Assembly: GCA_964020155.1 (NCBI GenBank)
Contig: OZ026547.1
Location: 4,199,595 to 4,263,594, forward strand
Reading direction: 5' to 3'
From: Chondrilla cf. caribensis
Taxonomy: Eukaryota; Porifera; Demospongiae; Chondrillida; Chondrillidae
DNA: 64,000 nucleotides
Shown in pieces: positions 22,570 to 34,206 of this stretch. The notes under the pieces were generated by a model. The model was not told where the DNA came from. It worked only from the letters and a program-made list of their open reading frames with translations, and searched no databases. Position 1 is the stretch's first letter. Every line of letters begins with the position of its first letter. A program made the position numbers and the translations under genes.

Positions 22570-22961
22570 GCAGGTCTGGTGAGAAGAGTTGATGACATTA
22601 CATTACATACCAATCATGCATAGCAGTATGACATGACAGTCTTGTATGTACACACCAGACACACTGACTCCACTTCTAGTGAATGATGTATTGTAGAAGT
22701 GGTTTGTGAAGCTAGAGGAATATAATTTTCTTTGTCCTATCTCACACTTGGTATGTTTCAGTTTACAATAATAAACATTGTACTTGGTTTCGAAGTGATT
22801 GTAATTGATTTAGTGATAACTGTAGTAGAAGTAAACCGACCAATGTGTTAGGAGCTATTAATGATTTGTTCTGTGAATATTTGCAAAGAGAAAAGTATTG
22901 TATATTATGATTTTGTTGACAAACATGGCATTGAACTATATAGACTATCATTGCATGCATG
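22570..22961. other. Intergenic, no gene seen
   Basis: Distal upstream region of the lectin gene. No ORF of interest. Confidence 0.5.
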
Positions 22962-23130
22962 TACATGTACCTCAGGTTGGTAGCATTGTGAGTACATGTA
23001 CCTGCAAGTTGGTGGTGTTGGTGGTATTGTGTGCACATGTACCTCAGGTTGGTGGTATTGTGTGTACATGTACCTCAGGTTGGTAGTATTGTGTGTACAT
23101 GTACCTCAGGTTGGTGGTATTGTGTGTACA
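22962..23130. repeat. 31-bp minisatellite, about 5 units
   Basis: Same unit as 20,013-20,400. The second unit carries a duplicated GGTGTTGGT insertion. Confidence 0.92.
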
Positions 23131-23219
23131 TTTGTACATGGGATGGGATGTTTGTAGCCCATTGCCATATCCTATGTATATATGGGTACCTATGTGTATC
23201 TATGTGTATCTGCGTGTAT

Positions 23220-23250
23220 CTATGTGTATCTATCTATCTATCTATCTATC

Positions 23251-23306
<56 letters not shown>

Positions 23307-23360
23307 TATGCGTGTGTGTGTGTGTGTGGGTGTGTGTGTGTGTGTGGGTGTGTGGGTGCA
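23220..23360. repeat. Compound microsatellite (CTAT)n-(TA)n-(GT)n
   Basis: CTAT repeats to about 23,252, then TA to 23,302, then GT with GGG interruptions to about 23,358. Confidence 0.95.
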
Positions 23361-23516
23361 TGCATGCATGTATACCTATACATAACTGTATCTGTTACTG
23401 TATACTGTAATTCAACCTGTTAAATTATCTGATCTCCTTGTTAGAGACTCATTCTAGCTTTGTACACAAGCCAAGAGTTGTTAATTAGACTTCTACGGAG
23501 GCCATTCCTCATTAAT

Positions 23517-23760
23517 TGGAGGAGCCATAATACGTACCAATCTACTCCTTTCAAACCATCCAGTCCACTACGATACAGACCATTAAGGTTGGGTTAAGTA
23601 CAATCCTTGTACCTCCATGCTCTGTGATGATAGGTACTACTAGCTCAGTTCCCACTAGCCTGATCATTGTCTCTATCTTTAGTGCTAAACTGTATGCCAT
23701 TATGGTGGGTTAGTGAATCTCCAGCAGTTCTCTTATAACCTGCTATGTCTAGTCTTCAGA
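23517..23760 (-). pseudogene. Decayed FReD fragment
   Basis: The minus strand reads RLDIAGYKRTAGDSLTHHNG, then FSTKDRDNDQASGN, followed by a TGA (23,645-23,647) where the family has the conserved Cys. It continues through RYKDCT, a TAA (23,594-23,596), and LNGLYRSG up to VDWYV. Both stops fall in one otherwise continuous frame. The first conserved Trp of the GGWWY motif is Arg. The N-terminal half and leader are missing. Confidence 0.87.
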
Positions 23761-25966
23761 GGTGTCGGAAACATTCCCAAAGTGGGGAGATCACACTATG
23801 GTCATTGTATGAATTATCATGTATGTACATTACTGTAGTATGATCATTGTACATGTATGAGTTACTATCATGTATACAGCACTGCATGTAGTGGTGTTGT
23901 GTGTGGAAACAGTATTGTTATAAGGTGCACAATTTCACCAGCATGGCCTCTCCAGGGTCCAAGTGACGCATATCAGCACAGCTAAACATGCGTGTACACC
24001 CTCTGAAGGTGATACATACCACATAGTGACTAGGGATGGGATGTTTGTACCCTGTTACCATGGCCTATGCATATGTGTATATGTGTATATGTGTACCTAT
24101 GTGTATCTATATATGTGTACATCTATACATATCTGCACTAATGTATCTGTTATGTATACTGGAATTTAACCTGCTAGATTATCCAATCTCCTTGTTGGTG
24201 AGACTCAGGCTAACTTTGTACACAAGCCAAGAGTTGTTAATTAGCCTTCTACTGAGGCCATGCATCGTTAATTGGTGGAACCATAATGTGTTGTTGTCTG
24301 TTCCATTAGTATAATTGGATTGTGTATGTCATCCGATCACTTTGTGTGAGTCCAGTCCTGAAACATTACTAGTACTGTACTCTGACCTGTTATGATCCTG
24401 AAGTTTCAATATGTGTATATGTTCATTGTACATGTAATACAGTATGAGTCACTGTATGTACATCACTGCATGTTCATTGTACATGTATGAGTCACTGTAC
24501 TGTAATGACTTTGTATGTACTTTATGTACTGCATGTAGTGGTGTTATGTGTCGTTAGGCTGCATTGTGCCACTAGCATGGCCTCCCATGGTCCAAGTGAC
24601 ACATATCAGCACAGCTAAGCATGCATGTACACACTCTGAATGTGGTACTACCTCATAGTGCCGAGGGATGGGATGTTTGTACCTCATTACCACTGGCCTA
24701 TACATATGTGTATACCAGTCCTACACATATCAGTACTTACGCATTATTGTAGAGGCTCACATCTACGACAAAGAATTTAAAACAGGAATATTTTGAACAG
24801 GACATGTAGGAATCTTGAATTATAATCCTTAGAAAACATTTGATGACAATGTAGGTAACTTTGATTATCTGATCTCCTTGTTAGAGACTCGGTTTAACAT
24901 TGTACACAAGCCAATAGTTGTTATTTAGCCTTCTGCATGCTGAGGCCATACATTGTATATTGGGGGAGCCATAAAATTTTCTTGTCTGTTCCATTAGTAT
25001 CATGTGATTGTGTATGTCATCTGATCTCCTTGTTAGTGAGACTCAGTCTACCTTTGTACACAGGCCAAGAGTTGGTAATTAGCCTTCTACTGAGGCCATC
25101 CATCGTTGATTGGGGGAGCCATAATATGTTCTTGTCTGTTCCATTAGTATCATTGGATTGTGTATGTCATCTGATCTCCTTGTGTGAGTCCAGTCCTGAA
25201 ACATTACTAGTACTGTACTCTGACCTGTTATGATCCTAAAGTTTCAATATGTGTATGTACATTACTGTGTGTCCATTGTACATGTATGAGCTGCTGTACT
25301 GAAATGTGTGTACTTTGTGTACTGCATGCATGTACGTAGTGGTGTTTTGGGTCATTATGCTGTATTGTGTGGAGAACAGTATTGTTATAATTGTGTAACC
25401 ACCATGGCCTCCCCAGGGTCCAAGTGACACATATCAGCACAGCTAAGCATGCATGTACACCCTCTGAAGGTGGTGCATACCTCATAGCAACCAGGGATGG
25501 GATGCATGTCAAATCTGCTAACTCAGATACTAACATTTAATATGCATATGCATAAACATATGCATTGTATTATTATTTGTATGCAATTTGTATGTATACG
25601 GACGTGCATACATTTGTACATACGTACGTAATCTCTGTGGTACGTTTGATCACGTGTATATTCTATACATAGTGTATGTTTTTGAGATTTCTTGTCATGT
25701 AAACTTGTTTGTATTAGTTTGAGGATAATTTTACAATGTTAATTATGATACTGTTTGATGTTGTGAAGATGTATGTATACTCTTGTGATATTTAATGTAA
25801 ACACTCAATGACTGTCTCAGTTATTCTGCATAATAAATTTAATCATTCAGAAAAAGATGTAGGGAATATTTCAAATGCATTTTGTAATATATGGATATGT
25901 TAATAGGTCTGTGTAGTGGAATGCGTGTTTCCATGTTAACACTGTAGGCCTAGGACTGTATTCCGA
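23761..25966. repeat. Tandem diverged units of roughly 0.7-0.85 kb, no gene
   Basis: The block containing ACAAGCCAAGAGTTGTTAATT, TTCTACTGAGGCCAT and GTCTGTTCCATTAGTAT occurs near 23,460, 24,180, 24,890 and 25,040. The block GTCCAAGTGACACATATCAG with CACAGCTAAGCATGC occurs near 23,955, 24,590 and 25,418. They appear to be repeated 3' flanks of FReD copies whose coding parts have been lost. Nothing codes here. Confidence 0.65.
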
Positions 25967-27379
25967 CTAGTCTCTAGCTCTGAGTTCCATTTCAGCAAAC
26001 TTCAGTGAGCGATAAGGAGTAGTGAATGTGTACCAGTAGACTGCCTCATATTTTCTTGGTGTTGTGTCATGATGGTAGATGCCGTTCAGTTGTGAGGGCA
26101 TGCAGGAGTTGTACCACCATCCTCCCTTCCATTCTTGTGCACAGTTACCACTCCGCAAGTCATTGTCTCTGTCATGTGTGGAGAATGCCAATCCATTAAT
26201 GCTGTGGCCACCATCAATACTGTCCTCAGCAGTTCCGCTGTAGCCTGCAACCTGTAGCCTGTACTTACTAGCAGCATTCCCGACCATAAAGAAGTTGTAG
26301 AAGGCATATTTCTTATCTCCTCGGAAATCAGCCATGTCAATTCTCATTTCAGTTCTGGCAGTTCTTGTAGTGAGACAGTGGATCTTCTCCAGACCCAGCC
26401 ACTGCTCACCCCAGACTGAACCAAAGCCCGAAACATAGTCTGCCCAACCTCTAGTGAAATTCTCAGATCCATCCATTCTTCTCTGGAAGACAGTGTATTG
26501 GTTGTTGCAATAAACTTGGAATGGTTTCTGGTTTGGACAGTGTGGGTCAATAGTGTAGTGTCCATCTTGAGTACATCCTCTCTGATAGACCTCCTTACAG
26601 TCACGAGGTATGGGGTTTCCAGGGTTACCTGTGTGTGTAATAGATGAAATCTCTAGCATATTATGGTATTCATAATATTAAAATTTTGCATGTTTGTATG
26701 TACTCTTCAACTGCAAATACATGCAGTGGTGTTAGAATATAACATATAAACTTTGTTAGGTGGTGGGTTTGGTACGTAATAGGCCATTTTCCATTGTATG
26801 ATCTTTTGAATAGCTCCTTGACGTGTGTGTGTGTGTTTGTATGCATGTGTGTGTGTGTTTGTGTGTTTGTATGCACACGCGTGTGTGTGTGTGTGTGTTT
26901 ATGGATCACGCAATATTAATTTTATCTGAACTCTGATTGTTGAGCAAACAGATGATCAATTACAGGAAGTAATTAAGTATAACAGGAAATTACCCACACC
27001 TTATTACCCATGTTCTTCACTCAAATTGAATATGTTTGATGTCTTATTTTGAGTACTGGAATATCACACAAAAGGACTCTAAATATTGCACACCCAGTCT
27101 ATTAGATATTTGAACTAGCAATGTGGGAGTGGCTTCCAGTTGTACTGATGTAAATACTTCCATTGATTATTCGATTATTAAGTTAATAACTGTGGTGTGA
27201 TAATTGGTTTAAAAATCACATGTATGTACACATCCAATATATCTCATTCCACTACTATCCCTCTACCCTATGTGTATAATAGTATGATTGGACTCACATT
27301 GTGCATTTGTGGTGTGTGTTCCAGCTACGATGAATCCAATAGTGAGGACGACGGGTGTGAGTAAATTCTCCATTATCAT
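25967..27379 (-). CDS. Secreted fibrinogen-related-domain lectin (FReD gene 2), two exons
   Basis: Model: complement(join(25967..26628,27298..27379)), 247 aa. Exon 1 (ATG at 27,379; a second in-frame ATG is two codons in) encodes a signal peptide ending near THTTNAQ and leaves one base. CAAT|GTGAGT joins CAG|GTAACC to make Cys 28. Exon 2 is a fibrinogen domain: CKEVYQRGC, DPHCPNQKPFQVYC, VFQRRMDGSENFTRGW, VSGFGSVWGEQWLGLEKIH, HDRDNDLRSGNCAQ, GGWWYNSC, SQLNGIYH and FAEMELRARD. Between the early Cys and VFQRR the usual GGGW segment is absent (NNQY instead), a small deletion in an otherwise complete domain. The calcium loop and the GGWWY motif are intact. A TATA box lies at 27,495-27,503. The intron carries a GT tract and a unit related to the tandem units at 10,816-11,833. 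Confidence 0.91.
26823..26900. repeat. (GT)n microsatellite in the FReD gene 2 intron
   Basis: GT tract with TTTG and ATGCA interruptions. Confidence 0.9.
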
Positions 27380-27494
27380 CTTGTGTCAGTAGTTGAAGTA
27401 ACTGCAGTGACCTCCAATGCAGGTTGATATCTTGTCCACTTGTTGTCGTTCTCCCTTTGAGCTGTTTGTGTTGTTGTAGGTGGTCACTTCTCTT

Positions 27495-27503
27495 CTTTTA
27501 TAG
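27495..27503 (-). promoter_or_regulatory. TATA box of FReD gene 2
   Basis: CTATAAAAG on the minus strand, about 120 bases before the ATG. The surrounding 5' UTR sequence is shared with the orphan leader exon at 11,834. Confidence 0.75.
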
Positions 27504-27633
27504 ACTTCTCCAAAGGAAGTTTGTGTTTAACATGGTTACTATTCCTTGATGTTACTTAGCAAACAATTCTTCTGTTTCACTTTTGTACTTTCACTATTTG
27601 TTGATGTCTTCTGTTCTGTTATTCTTGCTTCAA

Positions 27634-27754
27634 CTGCATATCATTGAAGTCGGGACCCCTCCAGAGGGCAACCAGCCCTTCCAGAAGAGAGCAGTTGAAA
27701 TCACCTTCCCTCCAGAAGCACAACTTGATTTCCCTGTGGCAATGCAGGTTAGCT

Positions 27755-27795
<41 letters not shown>

Positions 27796-28574
27796 TCTGT
27801 GTGTGTATTTTAGGTACTTACCTGCATACTTGCTTCACTGTGTTTCGGTTTATTCTCAATTTTATTCTCACTGCCATTCCACTTTTCCCTCTTCCCGTTC
27901 CAATTCCTTGCAGATATCCCTCAAGTATGACATGATCTATGTGATCATGAAGTTTGGCTACATCCACATATTTGACCTGGAGTCGGGCACATGCATCTAC
28001 ATGAACAGGATCAGTGGTGACACCATCTTTGTCACAGCTCCCCATGACCCCACCAGTGGGATCATTGCTGTCAATAGGAAAGGACAGGTACATACGTATG
28101 TACGTGAGTGTACGGTCTTGTATTTTGTGCAAATTGCTCCAAAAACTTTAAGCTCGTGTTGAGCTTGTACATTGTATCGTATTATATTCAAACTGGCTTG
28201 CTTGGTGAGCAAACAAAGAAGTGAAAACCATGAAACGATTAGGCAAAATTCGAGAAATTGAGCGATTCGCAATAATTTTGGGATTTTACTGACCAGGGTA
28301 CTTACCGATCAAGCTGTGCTGATTCTTGTTAGACCATCACATGATGTCCTGGTCTTATACACTTTTTGTTAGGTCCTGTCAGAGAGTATTGACAAAGGGA
28401 ACATCATTCCTTATGTGACAAATGTGCTGAACAATCCTGATCTTGCTCTGAGGATTGCCACCAGAAACAACTTGGCTGGAGCAGAGGAACTCTTTGTGAG
28501 GAAGTCCAACACCATATTTGCTTAGGGGAACTTCGGGAAAGCCACCAGAGTACGTAGCTGCCACTGCCCCAAAG
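27634..28574 (+). pseudogene. Clathrin heavy chain gene fragment, three exons, disabled
   Basis: Three exons match the N-terminal beta-propeller end and linker of clathrin heavy chain, very roughly residues 230-385 of about 1,675. Exon a (27,634-27,747) reads [16 protein letters not shown] to PVAMQ, then a GT donor. Exon b (27,914-28,087) reads from ISLKYDM through [20 protein letters not shown] to NRKGQ. Exon c (28,373-28,574) reads [19 protein letters not shown] to [13 protein letters not shown]. In exon c, TAG at 28,523-28,525 replaces the Gln codon before GN, and the frame slips near 28,551-28,556, after which AATAPK-like residues appear in another frame. Introns are retained, so it arose by DNA duplication, not retrotransposition. 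Both ends of the gene are missing. A GT tract has grown just after exon a. Confidence 0.88.
27757..27806. repeat. (GT)n microsatellite inside a clathrin pseudogene intron
   Basis: It begins nine bases after the exon a donor. Confidence 0.95.
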
Positions 28575-28984
28575 GTTTGTTTATTATGTTAACTTCTGTT
28601 TGCTGAAATACTGGTTGTTGTGTTGTTTTGTTGTCATTATTGTGACTATCCTCCTTGTTTGGTGTATGCATGCATACAAACATACGTACATATACAGATA
28701 CTTAATTTGTATATGTATTTCCATGTGCTGCTGGTGTTAGTGATAGTCTAACCATCTTTCACTTGATCCTCTCTTGCTGAGAGTGGACAACATGAAAAGC
28801 AATTTTTACTTCTGAAACACCACATGCAGGTATTTCAGTGATAAGTTTGTCCTTTGTGTGACAATTGTAATGATTGTCTATAGAGATTCCATTTCCACCA
28901 ATCCCAATCCACCAGGAGTGCATTATGGGAATGTTTGTGTACTATAAAATGTCTACTTCATACACTACAGAAATCAAATGCACA

Positions 28985-29053
<69 letters not shown>

Positions 29054-29690
29054 TTACATACGCATGTACACAACACTAATTATTGATGATGATTATTTCT
29101 GTGTACATATAGTGTGTCTATAATAGTATGTGTATTATGCATGGGTGTATGTATAGTAGGAGTATGTATAATTTTGTATGCAGTACTTATGTCTGTATAA
29201 TATTATAGTGTGTAAGCATGTATGATGTAAGTGTGCGCAAGTATGAGTATGTGTACTAATTTCACATGTATTGTGTGTATGAGGGCACTCTTTGTACATG
29301 AACATGTGTTTATGTACCTCAATTGAATCTTGTTTCTTCTCCCATTTGACTAGGAATGAAGCAGTTTTGGCTCCTTGAAAGGAATGGCTGAAGTGGCTTC
29401 CTATTATTATGATAGAGTTGTTGACATTTATATAGAAAATTTCCCCTGGTGGTAGCTTTAGATAGAATTAAGACTTAAGAAAGTCATTGTAACACTGTAT
29501 ATAATATGTTATTTCATTTTCATTTGTAATAAATTCATTATGTGAAATCTGGATATACGTATGCTTCAGGACTTAATTTCCTGTGATAATTGTAACTCTA
29601 GACAGTTAGTCAGGCATGGATAGAGTTAACATTGATGTAAAGTTGCAAAGCAAAAATTTGAAAACTCATCAATGGTTTCCTCCCCCCTAA
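28575..29690. other. Region after the clathrin fragment, no coding exon recognised
   Basis: Further clathrin exons were looked for and not found. It contains a (CA)n tract at 28,985-29,051. An AATAAA at 29,527-29,532 could end a transcript from this locus, and a TTTGACTAG|GAATGAAG acceptor-like site lies near 29,354. Confidence 0.5.
28985..29051. repeat. (CA)n microsatellite
   Basis: About 65 bases of CA. Confidence 0.97.
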
Positions 29691-30290
29691 CCTCCAATAT
29701 TTGTCAGCAACATTACACGTGCAACGATGAGATCAGAAGAAGTCAGGAACAAGCTAAGAACGAAGTCCATCGCAACAATCGGAAATCCACACTTGAGTTT
29801 GCTGAGACCATCAGAGCGAAACACTGAAGATGATGCTCGGTTAGACGTCAAAGTGCAAAATTTTTGGGACCGCAGTAATAGATGTGCATACTTTGATGTG
29901 AGAGTCTTTAATTCTTTCGCACCTTCAAACTGCAAGTCATCGTCCCAATCTTGCTACCGGAAACACGAACAGGAGAAGAGGCGAGCCTATGAAGCAAGGG
30001 TTATAGAAGTGGAACGTGGAACCTTCTCCCCTATCGTACTTTCAACTTGCGGAGGATGCAGTCCAACAACTTCTGTAGTTCTGAAACGGTTGGCTGATAT
30101 GATCTCATCTAAGCATGGTAAACCCTACAATCAGACAATCCAATTCATTCGATGCAAGATTTCCTTTTCCTTGATTGATTCTGCTATCCTATGCCTAAAA
30201 GGAGCAAGATCTGCCTGCCACCGACCAGAAATAAATTTCAATGACAACCCAATTGATGTGATTGTCAATGAGGCTCACATCACCCAATGA
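29691..30290 (+). mobile_element. C-terminal fragment of a retroelement-associated protein
   Basis: The frame is open from 29,691 (TAA just before) to the stop at 30,288-30,290; the first ATG is at 29,727. The blocks DDARLDVKVQNFWDR, FDVRVFNSFAPSN, SCYRKHEQEKRRAYEARVIE, FSPIVLSTCGG, VVLKRLADMISSKHGKPY and FIRCKISFSLIDSAILCLKG match a domain that, as I recall, often ends reverse-transcriptase-type proteins in sponge, cnidarian and crustacean genomes. The D...D-x-R pattern suggests a restriction-endonuclease-like fold (inference). There is no polymerase domain upstream, so it is 5'-truncated. The ~190 remaining codons have no stop, which suggests recent insertion or retention. Confidence 0.75.
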
Positions 30291-30835
30291 CATACTTTAC
30301 TTTTATTTATGATATTTTTATTTATTCATTTATTCATCTATTCACTTTCCCATTATTCTCAATATTATGTATAATAATATTATTATTATCAACTTGAATA
30401 TATTATATTATGTATACATAATTATTATTATTATTATTATTATTATTATGTATTACATTGATGTAATCACACATGGATAGAGCTGATGTTATTTTAGTAT
30501 CAACTCTAGATCTGTTCATGTGTGATTAATTGATTACTAATAGTAATCCACAATCAATAATTATTACATGTGAATTGCATTGTACGTAATACAAAAGTAA
30601 TGGTCATGTTTGAGTCTACTTCTTTAATTGTATGTATACGATATACCAATCATAAAAATTATTGCTGGGAATTGAGAATACATGACTGATATACAAAAAC
30701 AAGTTAGATTCACATCAGTACAAACGAAAATGGAAGTTCAATGTCCAATGTACAGATATTCTCTTAACCTGCAGGGACATAGATGATTACATAAAAATAA
30801 TAATATTCCTGTGCATAGGATTTAAACTATTGCTA

Positions 30836-30874
<39 letters not shown>

Positions 30875-31493
30875 GTGCGTGTGTACGTGCACTGCTGTAC
30901 GTTCATTGAATAGAACAGTATAATATTATGTATTTATATACATGCAAGGAACGGAGGTTCACATAAAATCCTATTTTGAATGAGCATACACAGAACCATA
31001 TTGAATGTATATTGTACATTTTATGTATAGACCACACACGTTATTATTATAAATTTAATATTAATTTTATGCATGTACAGTACATATACATCTCATACAC
31101 CTGTGCATATTGTATAGTTATACAAACACAAATTCGTTGAATATAATATATACAAAGACAATTTAAGTTCACTCACTCCCTTAGAAAATGTCCATGACAT
31201 GATAATGTTGAGTTGTAATAATGTTTAACCTGGGAAATTACATCTCTATATAACCCTTCTAAAACAGAATATTATGTAATGACATCCTTTATTGTATAGG
31301 AGTTTATTACATAATACATCATAAGAAACAGAAGTCAAGAATTGTAGAAATTTGAAATGTAATTCAACTATTGAATTTGGATGGGTGTTGGACTCTCCCA
31401 ATTAACCGCATAAATAAAATACATACAACACATACAGTTTCACAGAAGAACCCCTGATTGGATACCCACAAGGTTAAGCTAAACAACACTCAC
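30291..31493. other. AT-rich intergenic sequence with microsatellites
   Basis: It contains a (TTA)n run at about 30,422-30,449 and (GT)n at 30,838-30,890. A near-palindromic pair of TCACACATGGATAGAGCTGAT-like words lies near 30,465 and 30,505 (ATCTGTTCATGTGTGATTAA). No gene is recognised. Confidence 0.6.
30838..30890. repeat. (GT)n microsatellite
   Basis: GT tract with GC interruptions. Confidence 0.95.
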
Positions 31494-31643
31494 TGCAATG
31501 ATCAATTTCTTTTTGCCTTCGATGCACTTCAACACTATGGAATTGGGCAAGTCGTCATCACATCGACACGAATACCTTCCATTGCCTTTCTGTAGCAGGA
31601 ATCCCAAAGGACATGGACCAAGAATGGGATTGGCTCTGGTGAC
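31494..31643 (-). CDS. Candidate exon of a Cys-rich extracellular protein
   Basis: The minus-strand segment lies between a TGTCAG acceptor (about 31,644) and a GCA|GTGAGT donor (31,488-31,493). It encodes GPCPLGFLLQ...YSCRCDDDLPN...KCIEGKKKLIIA. The spacing CPxGFxL...CxCDxxL...C...I is the pattern I associate with the Cys-rich repeats of large sponge/cnidarian proteins annotated as polymorphic-outer-membrane-protein-like. Only this one exon is convincing; possible partners lie upstream at 32,500-32,700. Confidence 0.4.
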
Positions 31644-32523
31644 TCTTCTGACATTTACACATACCACATATAGTGAATACACTAATGAATATTGATTATC
31701 TGACCCACTGATAAAATGTATTATTGATATATAGTAACAAATTTATATTATATTATTACAGAATGACCGAATGCATTCATAATTGTATCCTGGTTGAGGG
31801 GTGGATCAAAGGGAAAAAAAAATTGGGTGTACACAAGCCATGGAGCACAGGTAAGTGATACAGCACAGGTCACCAGACAGGTTTCATTGCTTTAGGATTA
31901 ATTACGTGAGAACAAGGCAGGAAATTAGTAAACACGTGTATTCACTACACTACGATACAACTATAAAATAAATCTATGTAAATGCATTATGTATCTGTAT
32001 ATACGTATAATGTGTGTACAAATTCTCCCTAAATATCACAGTAGAGGTGCACTGACACAGGATTCAACCAAATACCGATAAAGGGATAAAACACTGATAT
32101 AGGCCCTAAATATACTTTGTTCACAAGATGGGTAGCATAGGAGTTGCTGCATTTACTCCCATGAGAAGACATAAATACTGCCAGGATTATAAATAATGAA
32201 TTCAGAGTCCTAATTTGGTGACTTAAAGTCATCCAAATGAGTGATCTTGTCTTGGTCATTCTCATTATATCGTACTAAATTCAAATGAAAATGACCAAAT
32301 GATGACAATATCTGTATTAAAGAACACCGGCTGATAAGCCAATAACTGATAGGCCGATACCATATCAGTGCAACCCTATAGCTAGTGAGTGGATATGTAC
32401 GTACATAGAATAATATTATGGTAAATCGATTCAATGCATTGGGTAGTAGAGGGGGCCCACCATTGAGGTGGTCTCTGAGTTCTACAAATAAACACGTAAG
32501 CCAGCAAAGTATGAGCATGCAGT
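31644..32523. other. Intergenic or intronic, no exon supported
   Basis: No recognisable coding segment between the two exon candidates. The minus ORF 32,029-32,265 shows nothing identifiable. Confidence 0.4.
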
Positions 32524-32554
32524 CTCTGGTTGATGTCTGACTCACTGTGGTTAT

Positions 32555-32700
32555 TCCCAGTGTGGTAGTGATGGGTAGCACTAGCATGTCTACGTCTGCA
32601 GATAACAATCCATCCCTTTGCAGAATAGCCAGAGAAAGAGACTCGACTGTACTGTTCACTCCAGATATGAACACACGTTCACTGAGTCCAGTGGTACATT
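32555..32700 (-). CDS. Weak exon candidate, extracellular-type sequence
   Basis: The minus strand reads CTTGLSERVFISGVNSTVES, then LSLAILQRDGLLSADVDM and ends GITT at a GTGAGT donor (about 32,550-32,555). The composition (N-x-S/T sites, beta-rich) fits an extracellular domain, and it could belong to the same gene as the exon at 31,494-31,643. I do not recognise the domain. Confidence 0.25.
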
Positions 32701-33112
32701 GGACTGATGGCTACTATTGAGCACCGACTTCATCTATAGTAAATAAACACACAGGCAGTATTATGCACATATTATGTGACAATGCATGAATTGACATGCA
32801 CGTTAAAATACATGTACATACATAATTATGTACTTAGAGATGTACATTTAGCAAACACTTAGGTGATGAGTGTCCAGGGATAGCCTCTAATCCACATAAT
32901 ATTATATTAAAATTATCCTAGCATCCAGTAGCCATTCCTATTTCAAGAGAAGTATTAGGAGTAATGTACATTGGCCACAAGTTGAAAATCTGTGAACTAT
33001 AACTCTTAAAACTGTCCCACTATTCTTTGTGAACTCCATTTTGTACATTAGCTGTCCCTCCCTGTAGGCCTGATAGTGGACACCTATGTATGTCAAATAT
33101 CAGGCAACATGC
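32701..33112. other. Intergenic, no gene seen
   Basis: AT-rich sequence without a supported ORF. Confidence 0.5.
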
Positions 33113-33668
<556 letters not shown>

Positions 33669-33670
<2 letters not shown>

Positions 33671-34029
33671 ACATCCAGGTTACACACCGTATCAGTAGCA
33701 AGTTCATCACGGCATTGATAAGACACCTCAACCTTATTCCCCCCTGTAAAAAAGTTATTAAAGTAAAGATATTAAAAGGTATTAAGGTAAATATATTGGC
33801 ACAATAATTGTAAATAAGTGACTTACGGACAAACGCTGTTCTAAATTTCTTCCGTGAAATATTATTAGTGTTGGTTCTATATGTAAACAAAATAAAGAAA
33901 CTAAGTCTGTAAGAACAATTATTTGTAAATCAGACATAAATTATTACCGATACGATACCACTTACACCATATTGTACTCATATATTATACATATACAGAC
34001 ATAATATATAGCAGGGACAGAAGCAGCTA
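33669..34029. other. Intergenic, no gene seen
   Basis: AT-rich sequence between the CA array and the MITE. No supported ORF. Confidence 0.5.
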
Positions 34030-34206
34030 CAGTGAAACCTCTCTAATCCGACACTCAATGGGACCTGAGAATAATGTTGGATTAGGAGGTTGTTGGATTA
34101 TGGAGTGCCTCTTACAATACGTATGTATGGTGACTGTACCTCATATAGTGGTTGGATTAGAGAGAATATTGGATTATAGAGGTGTCAGATTAGCAAGGTT
34201 TCACTG
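34030..34206. mobile_element. pogo-like MITE, 177 bp, with TA target duplication
   Basis: Termini CAGTGAAACCTCTCTAATC and (reverse complement of the right end) CAGTGAAACCTTGCTAATC match over about 24 of 28 bases, continuing with GACAC. TA flanks both ends (34,028-34,029 and 34,207-34,208), as expected for Tc1/mariner/pogo-type insertion. There is no coding capacity. Confidence 0.85.

Noticed and set aside
28862..29086. Further clathrin heavy chain exon
   Set aside because: A TATAG acceptor-like site at 28,884 is followed by sequence that does not match the expected continuation in any frame.
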